Shown one piece after another: positions 56,301 to 63,962 of a stretch of DNA of 64,000 bases. Where the stretch lies: positions 19,503 through 83,502 of the forward strand of contig JAGFIU010000014.1 in NCBI GenBank assembly GCA_024103355.1, given 5' to 3'. The position numbers and the translations under genes are program-made. A model generated the notes under the pieces. It worked only from the letters and a program-made list of their open reading frames with translations. It was not told the DNA's origin and ran no database searches. Position 1 is the first letter of the stretch; each line of letters opens with the position of its first letter. Source of the stretch: Bacteroidota bacterium (lineage in GTDB: Bacteria > Bacteroidota > Bacteroidia > NS11-12g > UBA955).

Positions 56301-56527
56301 ATGGCTCTTGCACCTGCATCGGTATAAGTTAAACACAAAATACTTTTTGCATCCGTGTCTGTGTTAGCAAGAATATTGGCAATCCTTGCAGCCAGAATTT
56401 GGGTTTTCCCTGTACCCGGACCGGCAATCACCATCACGGGCCCGTCAATTTTTTCAACCGCAAGGCGCTGTTTGGAATTTAACTTCCCTAAAATTTGATT
56501 GATATTCTCTTTGAAGTTGTTCTGCAT
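53339..56527 (-). CDS. UvrD/PcrA-type helicase fused to an AddB-like PD-(D/E)XK nuclease
   Basis: 1062 residues. SF1A helicase motifs: Q motif LNSKQRLAVEKIDGPVMVIAGPGTGKT (Walker A 36-42), ILVDEFQDTN (Walker B), VFIVGDDDQSIYSFQGA, VLDINYRSS, NMLTAHASKGLEFDYVFIIGC and RRLFFVALTRAKKFVQVSYS. The C-terminal ~270 residues hold the nuclease: GIADRLDF and HLIDYKTGK give the D...DxK site, and C792 with C1030, C1035 and C1038 could ligate an Fe-S cluster as in AddB. From context it processes double-strand DNA ends in the AddAB/RecBCD manner, but with helicase and nuclease on one chain; no second subunit gene is near. Confidence 0.92.
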   Translation of the reverse strand: MQNNFKENINQILGKLNSKQRLAVEKIDGPVMVIAGPGTGKTQILAARIANILANTDTDAKSILCLTYTDAGARAMQKRLVDMIGTEAYNVSIRTFHSFGAEVIRENEGLFSNRELKPLSELESEQIIREILEEMPENSMLKSGKEYLYHADNLKKIFKAIKEQGIKITNFLKDIDTYIKEMPQMDEFIYKTNRGNKKKGDPKDGKIEEVRKKLENLKEAIQQYENYLKKMEKKGRYDYADMLLWVRDAFEKYPYLLLSYREKYLYILVDEFQDTNGIQAQILNQLAKVEEEPNVFIVGDDDQSIYSFQGANYERMLDFDKDYNPFTVVLDINYRSSQKILDASKALIENNTQRLVEKKKGLTKELTAGNDEYKDLPNPPKIVEYSVNNQEAVVIAGEIENLIKEQNVKPKDIAVIYRKHAQAIEISKYLASKGIPIITARPVNILEESMIQNMLTLLNYINMESKKPFSADYLLFEILHYDFFGFEPIDIAKFAHEISGKKLSNWRSVIAEKTQKPSQTELFENNDFITKLRRVHENLEYWIRQSHNLTIAQLVERIIAKGGFLTYALQSEQKNWNMQVLKTFFDYIKDEVERTPYLKLADFLDSIKLMKEIKLGIEVKRVYGSDEGVNMLTAHASKGLEFDYVFIIGCTQKEWNFKNSSLPFDMSRIMRDNNQYGNVKDDKDAGIEEGRRLFFVALTRAKKFVQVSYSIEDDNASQYVTELLNSGTCEKLQGERTTDIIKNEEALTVDFIASQFIRNEDINSNTVEDDWLNNFVNNYNMSVSHLNKYLRCPVSFYYETVLKIPTAKNKYMGFGSAIHDTLDAWIKAANENKETHGNFWDADRLCQEFEKQMGNQRDAFTESDFAQLMNYGKEKLKQYYNYKIDYILSIPKILTEQRIYTEMEGIKINGIADRLDFSGRTAHLIDYKTGKLDGINKKMNKPVPGALETTSFESRYGGDYWRQMVFYKILVEGANYDWHIDTATIECIEADKFDKISIAMMINPEDIEIVKNQIKKANAGIKSKEFRKGCGDKDCHWCNFEKKVLEGKNYEFESLPTDEEEI

Positions 56528-56750
56528 CTTTATCTAATTTATTTCACAAGATTTGTGCAAACATAGAAAATAATGTGAGTATTGATGAAGTCGCTTTTTA
56601 ATAATGGAAAATGACCTAAATGACATTCAAAGAATACAATAACTATGAGGACAAAACTTATTTCAACAACTGACCATTGTTCTAAATAAATGATAATCAT
56701 ATTGTTGTCTATTGAATCAAAAAATAAAGTAAACGAAATGTTTTTTGTTA

Positions 56751-56758
56751 TAAATTTG
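56751..56758 (+). promoter_or_regulatory. -7 promoter element TAAATTTG for the CNNM/CorC gene
   Basis: Exact TAnnTTTG match 57 bases before the start codon, within a 287-base divergent gap that otherwise shows no gene. Confidence 0.6.
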
Positions 56759-56814
56759 CAAGTCAAAATCTATTCGTAAAATCAAGAAGTCGAATAGCAT
56801 AAAATCAACAATAT

Positions 56815-58212
56815 ATGGACCCCGGCCCTTCGTATTATAGTACAATGCTCGTGGTGGATTCAGTTTCTACACACGAGCCAATCTCAATCGCATTATTACT
56901 TCTTACTGTATTTTTAGTATTTCTCAATGGTTTTTTTGTGGCTGCTGAGTTTGCTATTGTGAAAGTAAGAGCTTCGCAAATCCAAGTTAAGTCTAAATCA
57001 AATAAACGTATTTCTAATACAGCAAAAAATATTGTTAATCACTTAGATTCGTATCTTGCTGCAACTCAATTAGGTATTACGCTTGCAAGTTTGGGTCTTG
57101 GATGGGTTGGAGAAGGTGCATTGACACCGGTAATCATCAAATTGTTTGGATTATTTGGTTTAAATGACCCAAGTTGGAATGAAATTGCACATAAGATTTC
57201 TTTCCCTACGGCCTTTATAATAATTACCGTACTGCATATTGTTTTTGGTGAATTAGCACCCAAATCCATAGCAATTCGTAAACCAACATCCACTACCTTT
57301 TTTGTTGCCATTCCACTCAAAGTATTTCATTTTATATTCCAACCGATAATTTGGACAATGAATGGTTTTGCAAATCTAATGCTGAAGGCAATTGGAATCA
57401 ATATCGTTCAAGGAATTCATGATGTTCATTCGGAGGAAGAGTTGAAGATGATTATTTCAGAAAGCCAAGAAGGCGGAGCTATTGAGGAAACTGAACGTAA
57501 TCTTATTCAGAATGTGTTTAAGTTTGATGACAGAACCGTTGCTCAAATTCAAACCCAAAGAAAGAATGTTTCTGCTATTGAGATTCATTCAAATGTTAAA
57601 GAAGCATTAGAATATGCAATAAAAGAGGGTTATTCAAGGTATCCGGTCTATGAAGATGATTTAGATGATATTAAAGGAATTCTTTATACCAAAGACCTTG
57701 TAAAATATGTATTAAATAAACCGGAGACTATTAAAATAAAAGACATAGTGCGTGAACCTGAATTTGTGTCGGAAAATTCAAAAATTAAAAACGTATTGAA
57801 GTCTTTTCAGCAGAAACGTACCCAGATGGCGATTGTTACCAATGAGGTTGGGGAGCTAACAGGGATTGTTTCAATGGAAGATATTTTGGAAGAGTTGGTT
57901 GGAGAAATTCAAGATGAATATGATAATGAAGACCCGGGAGTTATTAAGATAGGAGAAAATGCTTATGTCGTAAATGCACATTTCAATATATCAGATATCA
58001 ATCGAAGCCTTCCTATTCAATTTAGTGAGAGTGAAGAATATGAGACCTTAGCCGGATTAATAGCATACCAATACCCTGATATTGAAATTAAGCAAGGGGA
58101 TATACTTACATTGAGTGACTATCAAATCAAAATTCTTAAGATGTATAGGAATTCTGTTGAGAAAGTGAAGTTAAGTGTGGATATTGCTATTGATGCAAAA
58201 GAATCAGAGTAA
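56815..58212 (+). CDS. CNNM/CorC-type transporter (DUF21-CBS-CBS-CorC_HlyC)
   Basis: 465 residues. The DUF21 membrane domain (residues ~25-205) includes FLVFLNGFFVAAEFAIVKVRASQI and TQLGITLASLGLGWVGEGAL. A CBS pair follows (YSRYPVYEDDLDDIKGILYTKDLV; QKRTQMAIVTNEVGELTGIVSMEDILEELVGEIQDEYD), then a C-terminal CorC_HlyC domain (ENAYVVNAHFNISDINRSLPI...ETLAGLIAYQYPDI). The family, long called hemolysin-like, is related to CNNM magnesium/cobalt transporters; Mg2+ efflux is the best-supported role. Monocistronic. Confidence 0.92.
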   Translation: MDPGPSYYSTMLVVDSVSTHEPISIALLLLTVFLVFLNGFFVAAEFAIVKVRASQIQVKSKSNKRISNTAKNIVNHLDSYLAATQLGITLASLGLGWVGEGALTPVIIKLFGLFGLNDPSWNEIAHKISFPTAFIIITVLHIVFGELAPKSIAIRKPTSTTFFVAIPLKVFHFIFQPIIWTMNGFANLMLKAIGINIVQGIHDVHSEEELKMIISESQEGGAIEETERNLIQNVFKFDDRTVAQIQTQRKNVSAIEIHSNVKEALEYAIKEGYSRYPVYEDDLDDIKGILYTKDLVKYVLNKPETIKIKDIVREPEFVSENSKIKNVLKSFQQKRTQMAIVTNEVGELTGIVSMEDILEELVGEIQDEYDNEDPGVIKIGENAYVVNAHFNISDINRSLPIQFSESEEYETLAGLIAYQYPDIEIKQGDILTLSDYQIKILKMYRNSVEKVKLSVDIAIDAKESE

Positions 58213-58275
58213 ACTTACTCTGTAAAAATGCTATGGGGCAATTTATTTATGCCCATTTAGACCAAATTAATACTT

Positions 58276-58716
58276 TTAATTTATTTTCTTGACATTGATG
58301 GCAGCCATGCCTTTCGGGGTTTTCTCTTTTTCATAGCTTACCTTATCGTTTTCGCTAATTTGTTCAAGAAAATTGTTGCTATGAACAAAAACACTTTCCT
58401 TGCTTTTATCTTCGGTAATAAACCCGTATGCTTTTTCAGAAAAAAACAGAGCAAGAGTTCCTGTGAATACCTTCGATGTTTCTTTTATTATAGGTGCTGC
58501 ACCTAACTGAATATCATCAATGTTTATTTCTGTTCTTATTTGTTTGTCAGGAGGAACATCTGTGATATTACCAAACTCATCAATATAGGCAATCATATCA
58601 TCGAGGTTCTTTCCTTTCTCTTTGTTTGCTTTTCTTTCCTCTTTTCTTTCGAGTTTCTCTTTCTTTTTCTTTGCTTTCTTTTGTTCTAGATTCTTTTTGT
58701 TAAATGTATCTGCCAT
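58276..58716 (-). CDS. Cold-shock domain protein with charged N-terminal extension
   Basis: 146 residues. The C-terminal ~65 residues are a cold-shock domain: FTGTLALFFSEKAYGFITEDKSKESVFVHSNNFLEQISENDKVSYEKEKTPKGMAAINVKKI, with recognisable RNP1/RNP2 positions (KAYGFI, VFVH). The first ~35 residues are almost entirely Lys/Glu (KKAKKKKEKLERKEERKANKEKGK), likely a flexible or coiled RNA-binding arm. Such proteins bind single-stranded nucleic acid and help RNA folding; the extended form is frequent in Bacteroidota. Converges with the CNNM gene. Confidence 0.9.
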   Translation of the reverse strand: MADTFNKKNLEQKKAKKKKEKLERKEERKANKEKGKNLDDMIAYIDEFGNITDVPPDKQIRTEINIDDIQLGAAPIIKETSKVFTGTLALFFSEKAYGFITEDKSKESVFVHSNNFLEQISENDKVSYEKEKTPKGMAAINVKKIN

Positions 58717-58882
58717 GTTATGTTTGGAATGTTACTATGTATAAATCTCTTTTTATTAAAAGATTTGGAACTACTGAAAAGAAAGCAAAAACTGAAATAG
58801 AAAAAGTGATTGTCAACTTATACGAGGCAGCCCTTAATTTTTAATGCTGCGAATATAGATTAATAATACTGACTCTAATATC

Positions 58883-58912
58883 AAAAAAAACCATGTATTT
58901 AATAATGGCTTT
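58883..58912 (-). terminator. Probable terminator downstream of the broken small gene
   Basis: On the minus strand the stem GCCAT...ATGGT is followed by eight T residues (plus-strand A run 58883-58890), 25-54 bases after the last stop of the pseudogene, as expected for its original terminator. Confidence 0.55.
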
Positions 58913-58936
58913 GAAGTTATTGTGCAAATCTGAAAC

Positions 58937-59420
58937 TTACTTTTTTTCAGAAGAGCAGCAAGATTTTTTGTTTTTCTTTTTAGCTTTCTTGCTACTGCAG
59001 CATCCATCTTACTTAGTATTGTCGTCTTTATTGCAATGTGTATTGTTCGTTTTGTATTCTTTTTTTACATTGCTTTCTCCGTTAGGGGATGTGGTAGCTT
59101 CAACTTTTACATCTTTTTTATTGTCTTTGGGAGGCTCTTGTGCGTTAACAGCTACGGCAAAAAACATTTCATACATAAATGGGTCAAACGGGAAGTCCTT
59201 TCTATCTGAAAATTCTTTCCAATATTTTCTATATCTATGAAAGTGTTCGTCAAACTGTCTTAGTCTTCTGTGTCTGTCTTGCTCCAATGTGTCCACAAGG
59301 AAATTAAAAGCATAAATACTTATTATATGCTGTTTCAAGGTCGGTAAGGAATGTTGTTACTTCGGGAATTGTCCCAAGCCTTTCAGCTTTTATTCTTAGT
59401 GATGTTAATTCTGTTTCCAT
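58937..59420 (-). pseudogene. Small gene broken by one frameshift and one in-frame stop
   Basis: Three segments on the minus strand join into one ~155-residue product. An ATG at 59420 opens METELTSLRIKAERLGTIPE... and stops at 59304-59306. In the neighbouring frame the sequence continues with FNFLVDTLEQDRHRRLRQFD...YEMFFAVAVNAQEPPKDN to a TAA at 59009-59011, and the same frame goes on as DGCCSSKK...KKSCCSSEKK to a TAA at 58937-58939. The Cys/Lys tail resembles C-termini of small Bacteroidota proteins, so the TAA at 59009 is a premature stop. No family is recognised. Either a decayed gene or two sequencing errors; the middle part alone (59009-59338) would encode 109 residues. Confidence 0.6.
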
Positions 59421-59462
59421 ATTTCTATATTTTGTCTGTCGTTGGGGGGCAGTTTTGGTTGC

Positions 59463-59543
59463 AGCTAACGGTTTGCAAATTGGCGAAGTTTTTTTTGTGT
59501 TGCGCCTGCGGCAGAAAAAATCTTGCCAAACTGCTTGTTATGC
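59463..59543. repeat. attC-like imperfect palindrome at the helicase (3') end of the cassette
   Basis: About 75-80 bases with ends AGCTAAC (59463-59469) and GTTATGC (59537-59543). Inside, TTGGC pairs with GCCAA, AAG with CTT, an eight-T run with a six-A run, and the tip is GCC-TGC-GGC (59504-59512). Read on the minus strand it runs GCATAAC...GTTAGCT, the order and size of an integron attC site (RYYYAAC...GTTRRRY, with mismatches). Confidence 0.6.
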
Positions 59544-59554
59544 ATCGTGTAATG
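59537..59554. repeat. Left inverted repeat of the nuclease-helicase cassette
   Basis: GTTATGCATCGTGTAATG; matches the reverse complement of 63536-63553 at 15 of 18 positions, including the first ten. It ends two bases from the helicase stop codon. Confidence 0.8.
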
Positions 59555-59556
59555 TT

Positions 59557-62500
59557 CTATATATTTCCATTTAATTTCTGCCATATTCGTTTATAATCTT
59601 CTCCTGACAATCTTGAATCAATAGGCTTCACATTATTCCACGTTTCTGTTGATTGTTCAGAAATCCAATTGTTTACAGCATCAGAAGGTTGATTGAAAAT
59701 TTCTCCATTTACAGAAGCATTGTATAGTTCGCCCAAACGATTTGCTATACTCCTCGGAACATTATTTTTTCTCATAAGTACACCTTCGTCCGTATTTACA
59801 CCATAATGTAAATATGCTGGAAGATTTGCCATCTTTTTCTTCTCAATTTCTGACATATTTTCCCAATCCACACCACTTGTTGGCATTTTCTGTAAGGCTG
59901 AAAGTCCCCAAGTAGCTGAATTGGCTACAATTTTATATAGAGCCTTTGTTGCTTTTTGAATAGCTGTGATAGTTTCTACATCAGGATACATTCTTGATGC
60001 TATGCTGGCTAAGTTTTTACCATTTACCCAATCAATAATTAAACGGGCTACACTAGTACGGTCTAATGGCTGTCCTCCTTCGTTTAAGTCTTGAATTGAC
60101 TTTTTGATTTCGTAGGTGTTTAGCATTATTCCTACAAGGTTTTGCATGGTCTGATTGTTTTCGGAAAACAACTGATTTCGTTGCCAATCTTGTGGACTAA
60201 TGTTAGAAGATGCTAATCTACCTATCATCTGACGTACAGAAATAGAGGAAAAGCCAGTCTCGTCCGCTCTTTTTGCATCTGCTAAAGACAAAGTGCTTAC
60301 ATATCTACGTAAATTGTCTCGTAAGAAGCTTTTCTTCTCACCAGAAAGCTGATTATACCCAAAAGTAGCTTGCAACTTTAGTTCAAGTTGAGCGAGAAAG
60401 GCATCTTGTTGTTGAGTTTGTCTTCTTAAATGTGAGATATACTGCAAAATGGCTGACCATCTCTCATCTATAAAAAGCCATCGGTCAAAATCTTCTTCTG
60501 CGTGTCGTAAGGCATTGTCAATAGCATTAACTAACTGGGAATGTAAATCATCAGATGCTTTTTTCACATAATTTCCAACTTCTAAAAGATCTGCTTCGTT
60601 TTTTACTGCTATTCCAACCCAACCCATACTATCTTGTCCTGCTCGTCCAACTCTTCCTGCTAAATTCCAAAAGTCACGTACAGGCATTGCTCCAGAATAA
60701 GGATAATTATATGCACCCATTATGACTGCTGAAACAGGAAAATTAATACCTTGTGCAATGGTTGTTGTAGCTACTAAAGCTTGCAGTTTTTCATTCGACA
60801 TCAAATCTTCAATCAGAAAACGTATTTCATCAGGTAGGGCTGAACTATGAACAGCAATTCTTCTTTTTAAATATTTGCCTAACGGAAAGTCTTCCCCCAA
60901 TTCACTTTGAACAAGTTTAACAACCAATTCTACATCTTCGTCTGTTTCTATATCATTTCCTACGCTTTCATACAAGCTTTCAGCTATTTCATATGTTTGA
61001 TTTGGACTTGAAGCAAGAACTATTATAGGTGATTCTAAACTCAATACACCAGATGCAACCTGAGATGCTATTTTCTCTTTTGAACCTCTTGCCTGAGATG
61101 CTGTCTGGTCAGAATTCTGAATACTACTCAACGGTATTGTACTTCCAATATCATAAGTACCTTTGTCCGTGTGAAGTGTCCTTAAAGTATAATCATAGTT
61201 TCTTGCACGTCCCTCAATTTCTATAGCTCCTACAATTCTTTCATTAGGTTGCCACCAGTCTAACTCTAAGTTGATTACATTTCCTCTATCTCCTGCAAGC
61301 CATCTCGATACGTCTGCTGAATTAGAAATATCAGGCGTCATCAATAAGAAGTTAGCTTCTTCGCAATCATTTTTAATCGTACTAAGTAAAAACTCCAAGT
61401 TTAATCCCCTTTGTTTTTCTTCAATATTGTGAGCTTCATCTACTACTGTTAGCACCAATGGTCTTTCCGTCGTTGTGCCAAGACCTTGACGTACAAGCAG
61501 GTTCATTTTTTCATAGGTGGTTATCAGAATATCAAAATCTGTATGATTACCATTGTTTTCCACCAAATGTTGTTCAAAACCATCTAAATCAATTGCTCCA
61601 CTTGCTTTTTCTATTCGGATTTCAATACTGGATAAATCTTTCTTAAGTTGTATGTAAATCTGGTTTACTAAAGCTTTCGTTGGGACAACATAAGCTACCC
61701 ATCCACCTCGTTCTCTAAACTGGTTGAGAGCCTGTAATATTCTATATTCAGCAATTAACGTTTTGCCACTGGATGTCGGCAAATTAACGACAACAGCCCT
61801 ATGTGCAGGATTCAATAATTCACCTTCGATAATGGATTCTCTTTGAGGATATAACAACTCAAACAATCCTTTTTCTTCCCGATGGGAGACAAATTGATTG
61901 AAACGTGTTACCCAGTTATTGATACCACGAGTAGTGTACCAAATGGTATTTCTAATCATTTTGACTGCAAATGCTTCAAAAAATTGATATAACAATCCAA
62001 GGCTTATATTTCCTGATTTCTGAGCATATTCTAATGCTATACCTGTGTGATATTGTAACTCATTTTCGGGTTCTAATGGTCGCCCTTCCATTAGATAATT
62101 CCCCAGCACATCAACACATTTTGCAAAATGATACAATGATACTAACTCAGCAGCACCATAAGGACGGCTTTCTTCATTTACCTGATTGAGAAATGTGTTT
62201 TCAAAATCATTTTGTTCTTGTCGGAGTTGATTTATCAATGTTATTGATTGATTAATCTCCTGCCAATTTTCTTTTCTGATTAGATGTACAATTGCTTTAA
62301 ACGAAATAGCCAAAATTCGTTGATTCCAGTTATCACCCATTTGGATAGCATCAAACAGATTGCTATGACTTTTAAGATATTGCTTTACAAAATGCCAATG
62401 TTCCCCAAGATAGCCAAATGCAATTAATTTGAACTGTTCATAAATAAACAACTCACTGTCTAAATGGATAGGTAATTGACTGGCTATGTCAAAATAAGTA

Positions 62501-62724
62501 GAACATAACCCCTTAAATTCGGATTGATCTCTATTACTCCAAAGTTCTACTATCTTAAGTTCGCAGAGTTCTTTGGCCTTTTGAAGTTGTTCATTTTCTT
62601 CTTCTAAAAGTTGTATGCTATCAAAACGCCCCGACAGTTTTGCTTTTTGAATAAGCCCACCAATTCCTTCAAGCATATCAGGATACGCTTGTTCTAAGTA
62701 ATTGTATTTTATTTGTATGCTCAT
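59557..62724 (-). CDS. Ski2-like DEAH-box helicase of a putative defence module (HamB-like)
   Basis: 1055 residues. A ~300-residue helical N-terminal extension without recognised motifs precedes an SF2 core: Walker A PTSSGKT (316-322), VVPTKALVNQI, LITTYEKM, DEAH (429-432) in LTVVDEAHNIEE, then the second RecA domain with VATTTIAQGINFPVSAVIMGAYNYP and NLAGRVGRAGQ. This is the Ski2/Brr2-like (COG1204) type. A further ~350 helical residues follow. Hachiman HamB helicases belong to this group, and the preceding gene encodes a PD-(D/E)XK-type nuclease as HamA does; the assignment is plausible but not proved. The ATG overlaps the nuclease stop by 4 bases (62721-62724). Confidence 0.85.
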   Translation of the reverse strand: MSIQIKYNYLEQAYPDMLEGIGGLIQKAKLSGRFDSIQLLEEENEQLQKAKELCELKIVELWSNRDQSEFKGLCSTYFDIASQLPIHLDSELFIYEQFKLIAFGYLGEHWHFVKQYLKSHSNLFDAIQMGDNWNQRILAISFKAIVHLIRKENWQEINQSITLINQLRQEQNDFENTFLNQVNEESRPYGAAELVSLYHFAKCVDVLGNYLMEGRPLEPENELQYHTGIALEYAQKSGNISLGLLYQFFEAFAVKMIRNTIWYTTRGINNWVTRFNQFVSHREEKGLFELLYPQRESIIEGELLNPAHRAVVVNLPTSSGKTLIAEYRILQALNQFRERGGWVAYVVPTKALVNQIYIQLKKDLSSIEIRIEKASGAIDLDGFEQHLVENNGNHTDFDILITTYEKMNLLVRQGLGTTTERPLVLTVVDEAHNIEEKQRGLNLEFLLSTIKNDCEEANFLLMTPDISNSADVSRWLAGDRGNVINLELDWWQPNERIVGAIEIEGRARNYDYTLRTLHTDKGTYDIGSTIPLSSIQNSDQTASQARGSKEKIASQVASGVLSLESPIIVLASSPNQTYEIAESLYESVGNDIETDEDVELVVKLVQSELGEDFPLGKYLKRRIAVHSSALPDEIRFLIEDLMSNEKLQALVATTTIAQGINFPVSAVIMGAYNYPYSGAMPVRDFWNLAGRVGRAGQDSMGWVGIAVKNEADLLEVGNYVKKASDDLHSQLVNAIDNALRHAEEDFDRWLFIDERWSAILQYISHLRRQTQQQDAFLAQLELKLQATFGYNQLSGEKKSFLRDNLRRYVSTLSLADAKRADETGFSSISVRQMIGRLASSNISPQDWQRNQLFSENNQTMQNLVGIMLNTYEIKKSIQDLNEGGQPLDRTSVARLIIDWVNGKNLASIASRMYPDVETITAIQKATKALYKIVANSATWGLSALQKMPTSGVDWENMSEIEKKKMANLPAYLHYGVNTDEGVLMRKNNVPRSIANRLGELYNASVNGEIFNQPSDAVNNWISEQSTETWNNVKPIDSRLSGEDYKRIWQKLNGNI

Positions 62725-63524
62725 TCTACGGTTTCATTTATTATCGTTTGCCACTCTTCTTTTTGTATAGGCAGGTACAATGCTAATAGTTTAATTCCAT
62801 AAGGTTCTAATATATGTTGTGATAATCTACCGTAGCTTAATGAAACATCTCTTTCATCGCAATCTACATCCCGAACTAAAACACCTATTAATTGGAATTG
62901 ACAATTGTTATCATAATAAGCTCTTAAACTTGCGTTGTAATCCGTTTTAAAAGGGTGTTCTTCAGCATAATGCCTTGCCTTACTCTGGAGATAAGTTATT
63001 AGTATTTGTCTTTTTGCCCTATCATCATACAAATCTCTAAGCTGTTTTTCAATTCCGTCTGCACTGGTCATTACTTGCGGTGGTCTGTTTGCTGTTTCTG
63101 AAGAGGTCTTAACCTCTCCAAATAAAAACAAAACTTGTCCATCCACTTCTATAAACCCAACCAAGTCAGCTCCTGTTTTGTTTCCTTTGGGGTTTCTAGC
63201 ATCTCTGTTCTCATTCCAATGGAAACGACACACAAATGACTCTTCTAAGATAACCTCCGCATAGGCCTCACCCACTCGAAATTGTTGCAATTCCAATTGT
63301 TCATTTTCTAACGCTTGAATATCAGCAATAAGTTCATGAGTTGCATTAAAGCCTGTTTCTTGTTGTAGGGTACTTAGTGCTTCCAACATGTCTAGTCTTT
63401 CTTCACGGTCTAGTAAATTATCCTTTACCGCACCTTGCAAATGTGTACGACATTCTTTAATATCAACCTCAATCCCTTGATAACTTCTTACATTTGAATC
63501 TATATGTTCGTATCTAATTATCAC
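62721..63524 (-). CDS. PD-(D/E)XK-type nuclease of the defence module (HamA/DUF1837-like?)
   Basis: 267 residues, GTG start. The likely nuclease core is at residues 83-145: RVGEAYAEVILEE (E86), a strand with FHWNENRDAR, TGADLVGF (D120) and FLFGEVKTS (E137, K139), i.e. E...D...ExK. The N-terminal ~80 residues are helical; the C-terminal part is alpha/beta (FQLIGVLVRDVD, IKLLALYLP). DUF1837 (HamA of Hachiman) has a similar GE...D...GExK order, but I cannot confirm family membership by eye. First gene of the pair, coupled to the helicase by a 4-base overlap; its start lies 10 bases inside the right inverted repeat. Confidence 0.8.
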   Translation of the reverse strand: MIIRYEHIDSNVRSYQGIEVDIKECRTHLQGAVKDNLLDREERLDMLEALSTLQQETGFNATHELIADIQALENEQLELQQFRVGEAYAEVILEESFVCRFHWNENRDARNPKGNKTGADLVGFIEVDGQVLFLFGEVKTSSETANRPPQVMTSADGIEKQLRDLYDDRAKRQILITYLQSKARHYAEEHPFKTDYNASLRAYYDNNCQFQLIGVLVRDVDCDERDVSLSYGRLSQHILEPYGIKLLALYLPIQKEEWQTIINETVE

Positions 63525-63535
63525 TTTTGGTTTTT

Positions 63536-63553
63536 AAATACATGATGCATAAC
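63536..63553. repeat. Right inverted repeat of the nuclease-helicase cassette
   Basis: AAATACATGATGCATAAC; reverse complement matches 59537-59554 at 15 of 18 positions. It begins 11 bases upstream of the nuclease GTG, so the two genes fill nearly the whole interval between the repeats. Confidence 0.8.
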
Positions 63554-63681
63554 GTCCGTCATATTTGCGAAGGTTGCAAAATAAAATTACTCAACTTCCC
63601 ATTTACAACGTGCCAAAAATAATGCAAAACCATTACAGTTAAAAAACAGAACTGCAACTTTTGCAAATATGACAGTTGTAC
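63547..63681. repeat. attC-like long palindrome at the nuclease (5') end of the cassette
   Basis: Arms of 21 bases at 63558-63578 and 63653-63673 match at 19 of 21, with both differences allowing G-T pairs. The ends are GCATAAC (63547-63553) and GTTGTAC (63675-63681), and the loop is 74 bases. At 135 bp it is within the 57-141 bp range of integron attC sites. Confidence 0.6.
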
Positions 63682-63711
63682 GAAGTTACAAAGCGGGCTA
63701 CACTGATAAAG

Positions 63712-63764
63712 AACCTTATAAGTTATTTTGCAAATTGATGATTTGCGAAGTAATCTTTAAGGTT
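63712..63764. repeat. 53-bp imperfect hairpin with 5-base loop
   Basis: Starts AACCTTATAAG and ends CTTTAAGGTT; 19 of 24 positions pair, with further G-T wobbles, around loop TGATG. Non-coding on both strands. Confidence 0.7.
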
Positions 63765-63765
63765 G

Positions 63766-63962
63766 TTTGAGTGAATTTTTTTCAGGTGTTTATATACGAA
63801 ATTATCCACAAAACTTGACTTTGTGAGTTTTGACAGATAAATTCGCAAAGCTTTTTCAGCGATTAGCTACGAAAGCAAGCCTTTCAGCAAATCTCATTTG
63901 CAAAAGCTTTGAAAACAAATACTTTGTTTTTCTTTTATACACCTGAAAAAAATTCTCTCAAA
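63766..63962. repeat. 197-bp region bounded by a 24-bp inverted repeat
   Basis: Arms at 63766-63789 and 63939-63962 (core GAATTTTTTTCAGGTGT) match at 23 of 24. Inside are a smaller pair CAAAGCTTTT / AAAAGCTTTG (near 63846 and 63903) and CACAAA...TTTGTG (63808-63825). A TAAATTCG motif occurs at 63839. No reading frame of note; from 63525 to 64000 I see no gene. Confidence 0.7.

Noticed and set aside
56539..56766. 75-residue minus-strand frame upstream of the CNNM gene
   Set aside because: It lies across the TAAATTTG promoter, has low-complexity hydrophobic composition without a signal-peptide pattern, and no promoter or neighbour supports it.
58893..59240. 115-residue plus-strand frame over the broken small gene
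   Set aside because: It is antisense to the better-supported minus-strand gene; its poly-Phe/Leu/Ser composition is what Lys/Glu/Asp-rich coding gives on the other strand.
59351..59596. 81-residue plus-strand frame across the left palindrome
   Set aside because: It runs through the hairpin, inverted repeat and helicase stop; composition is shadow-like and it has no promoter.
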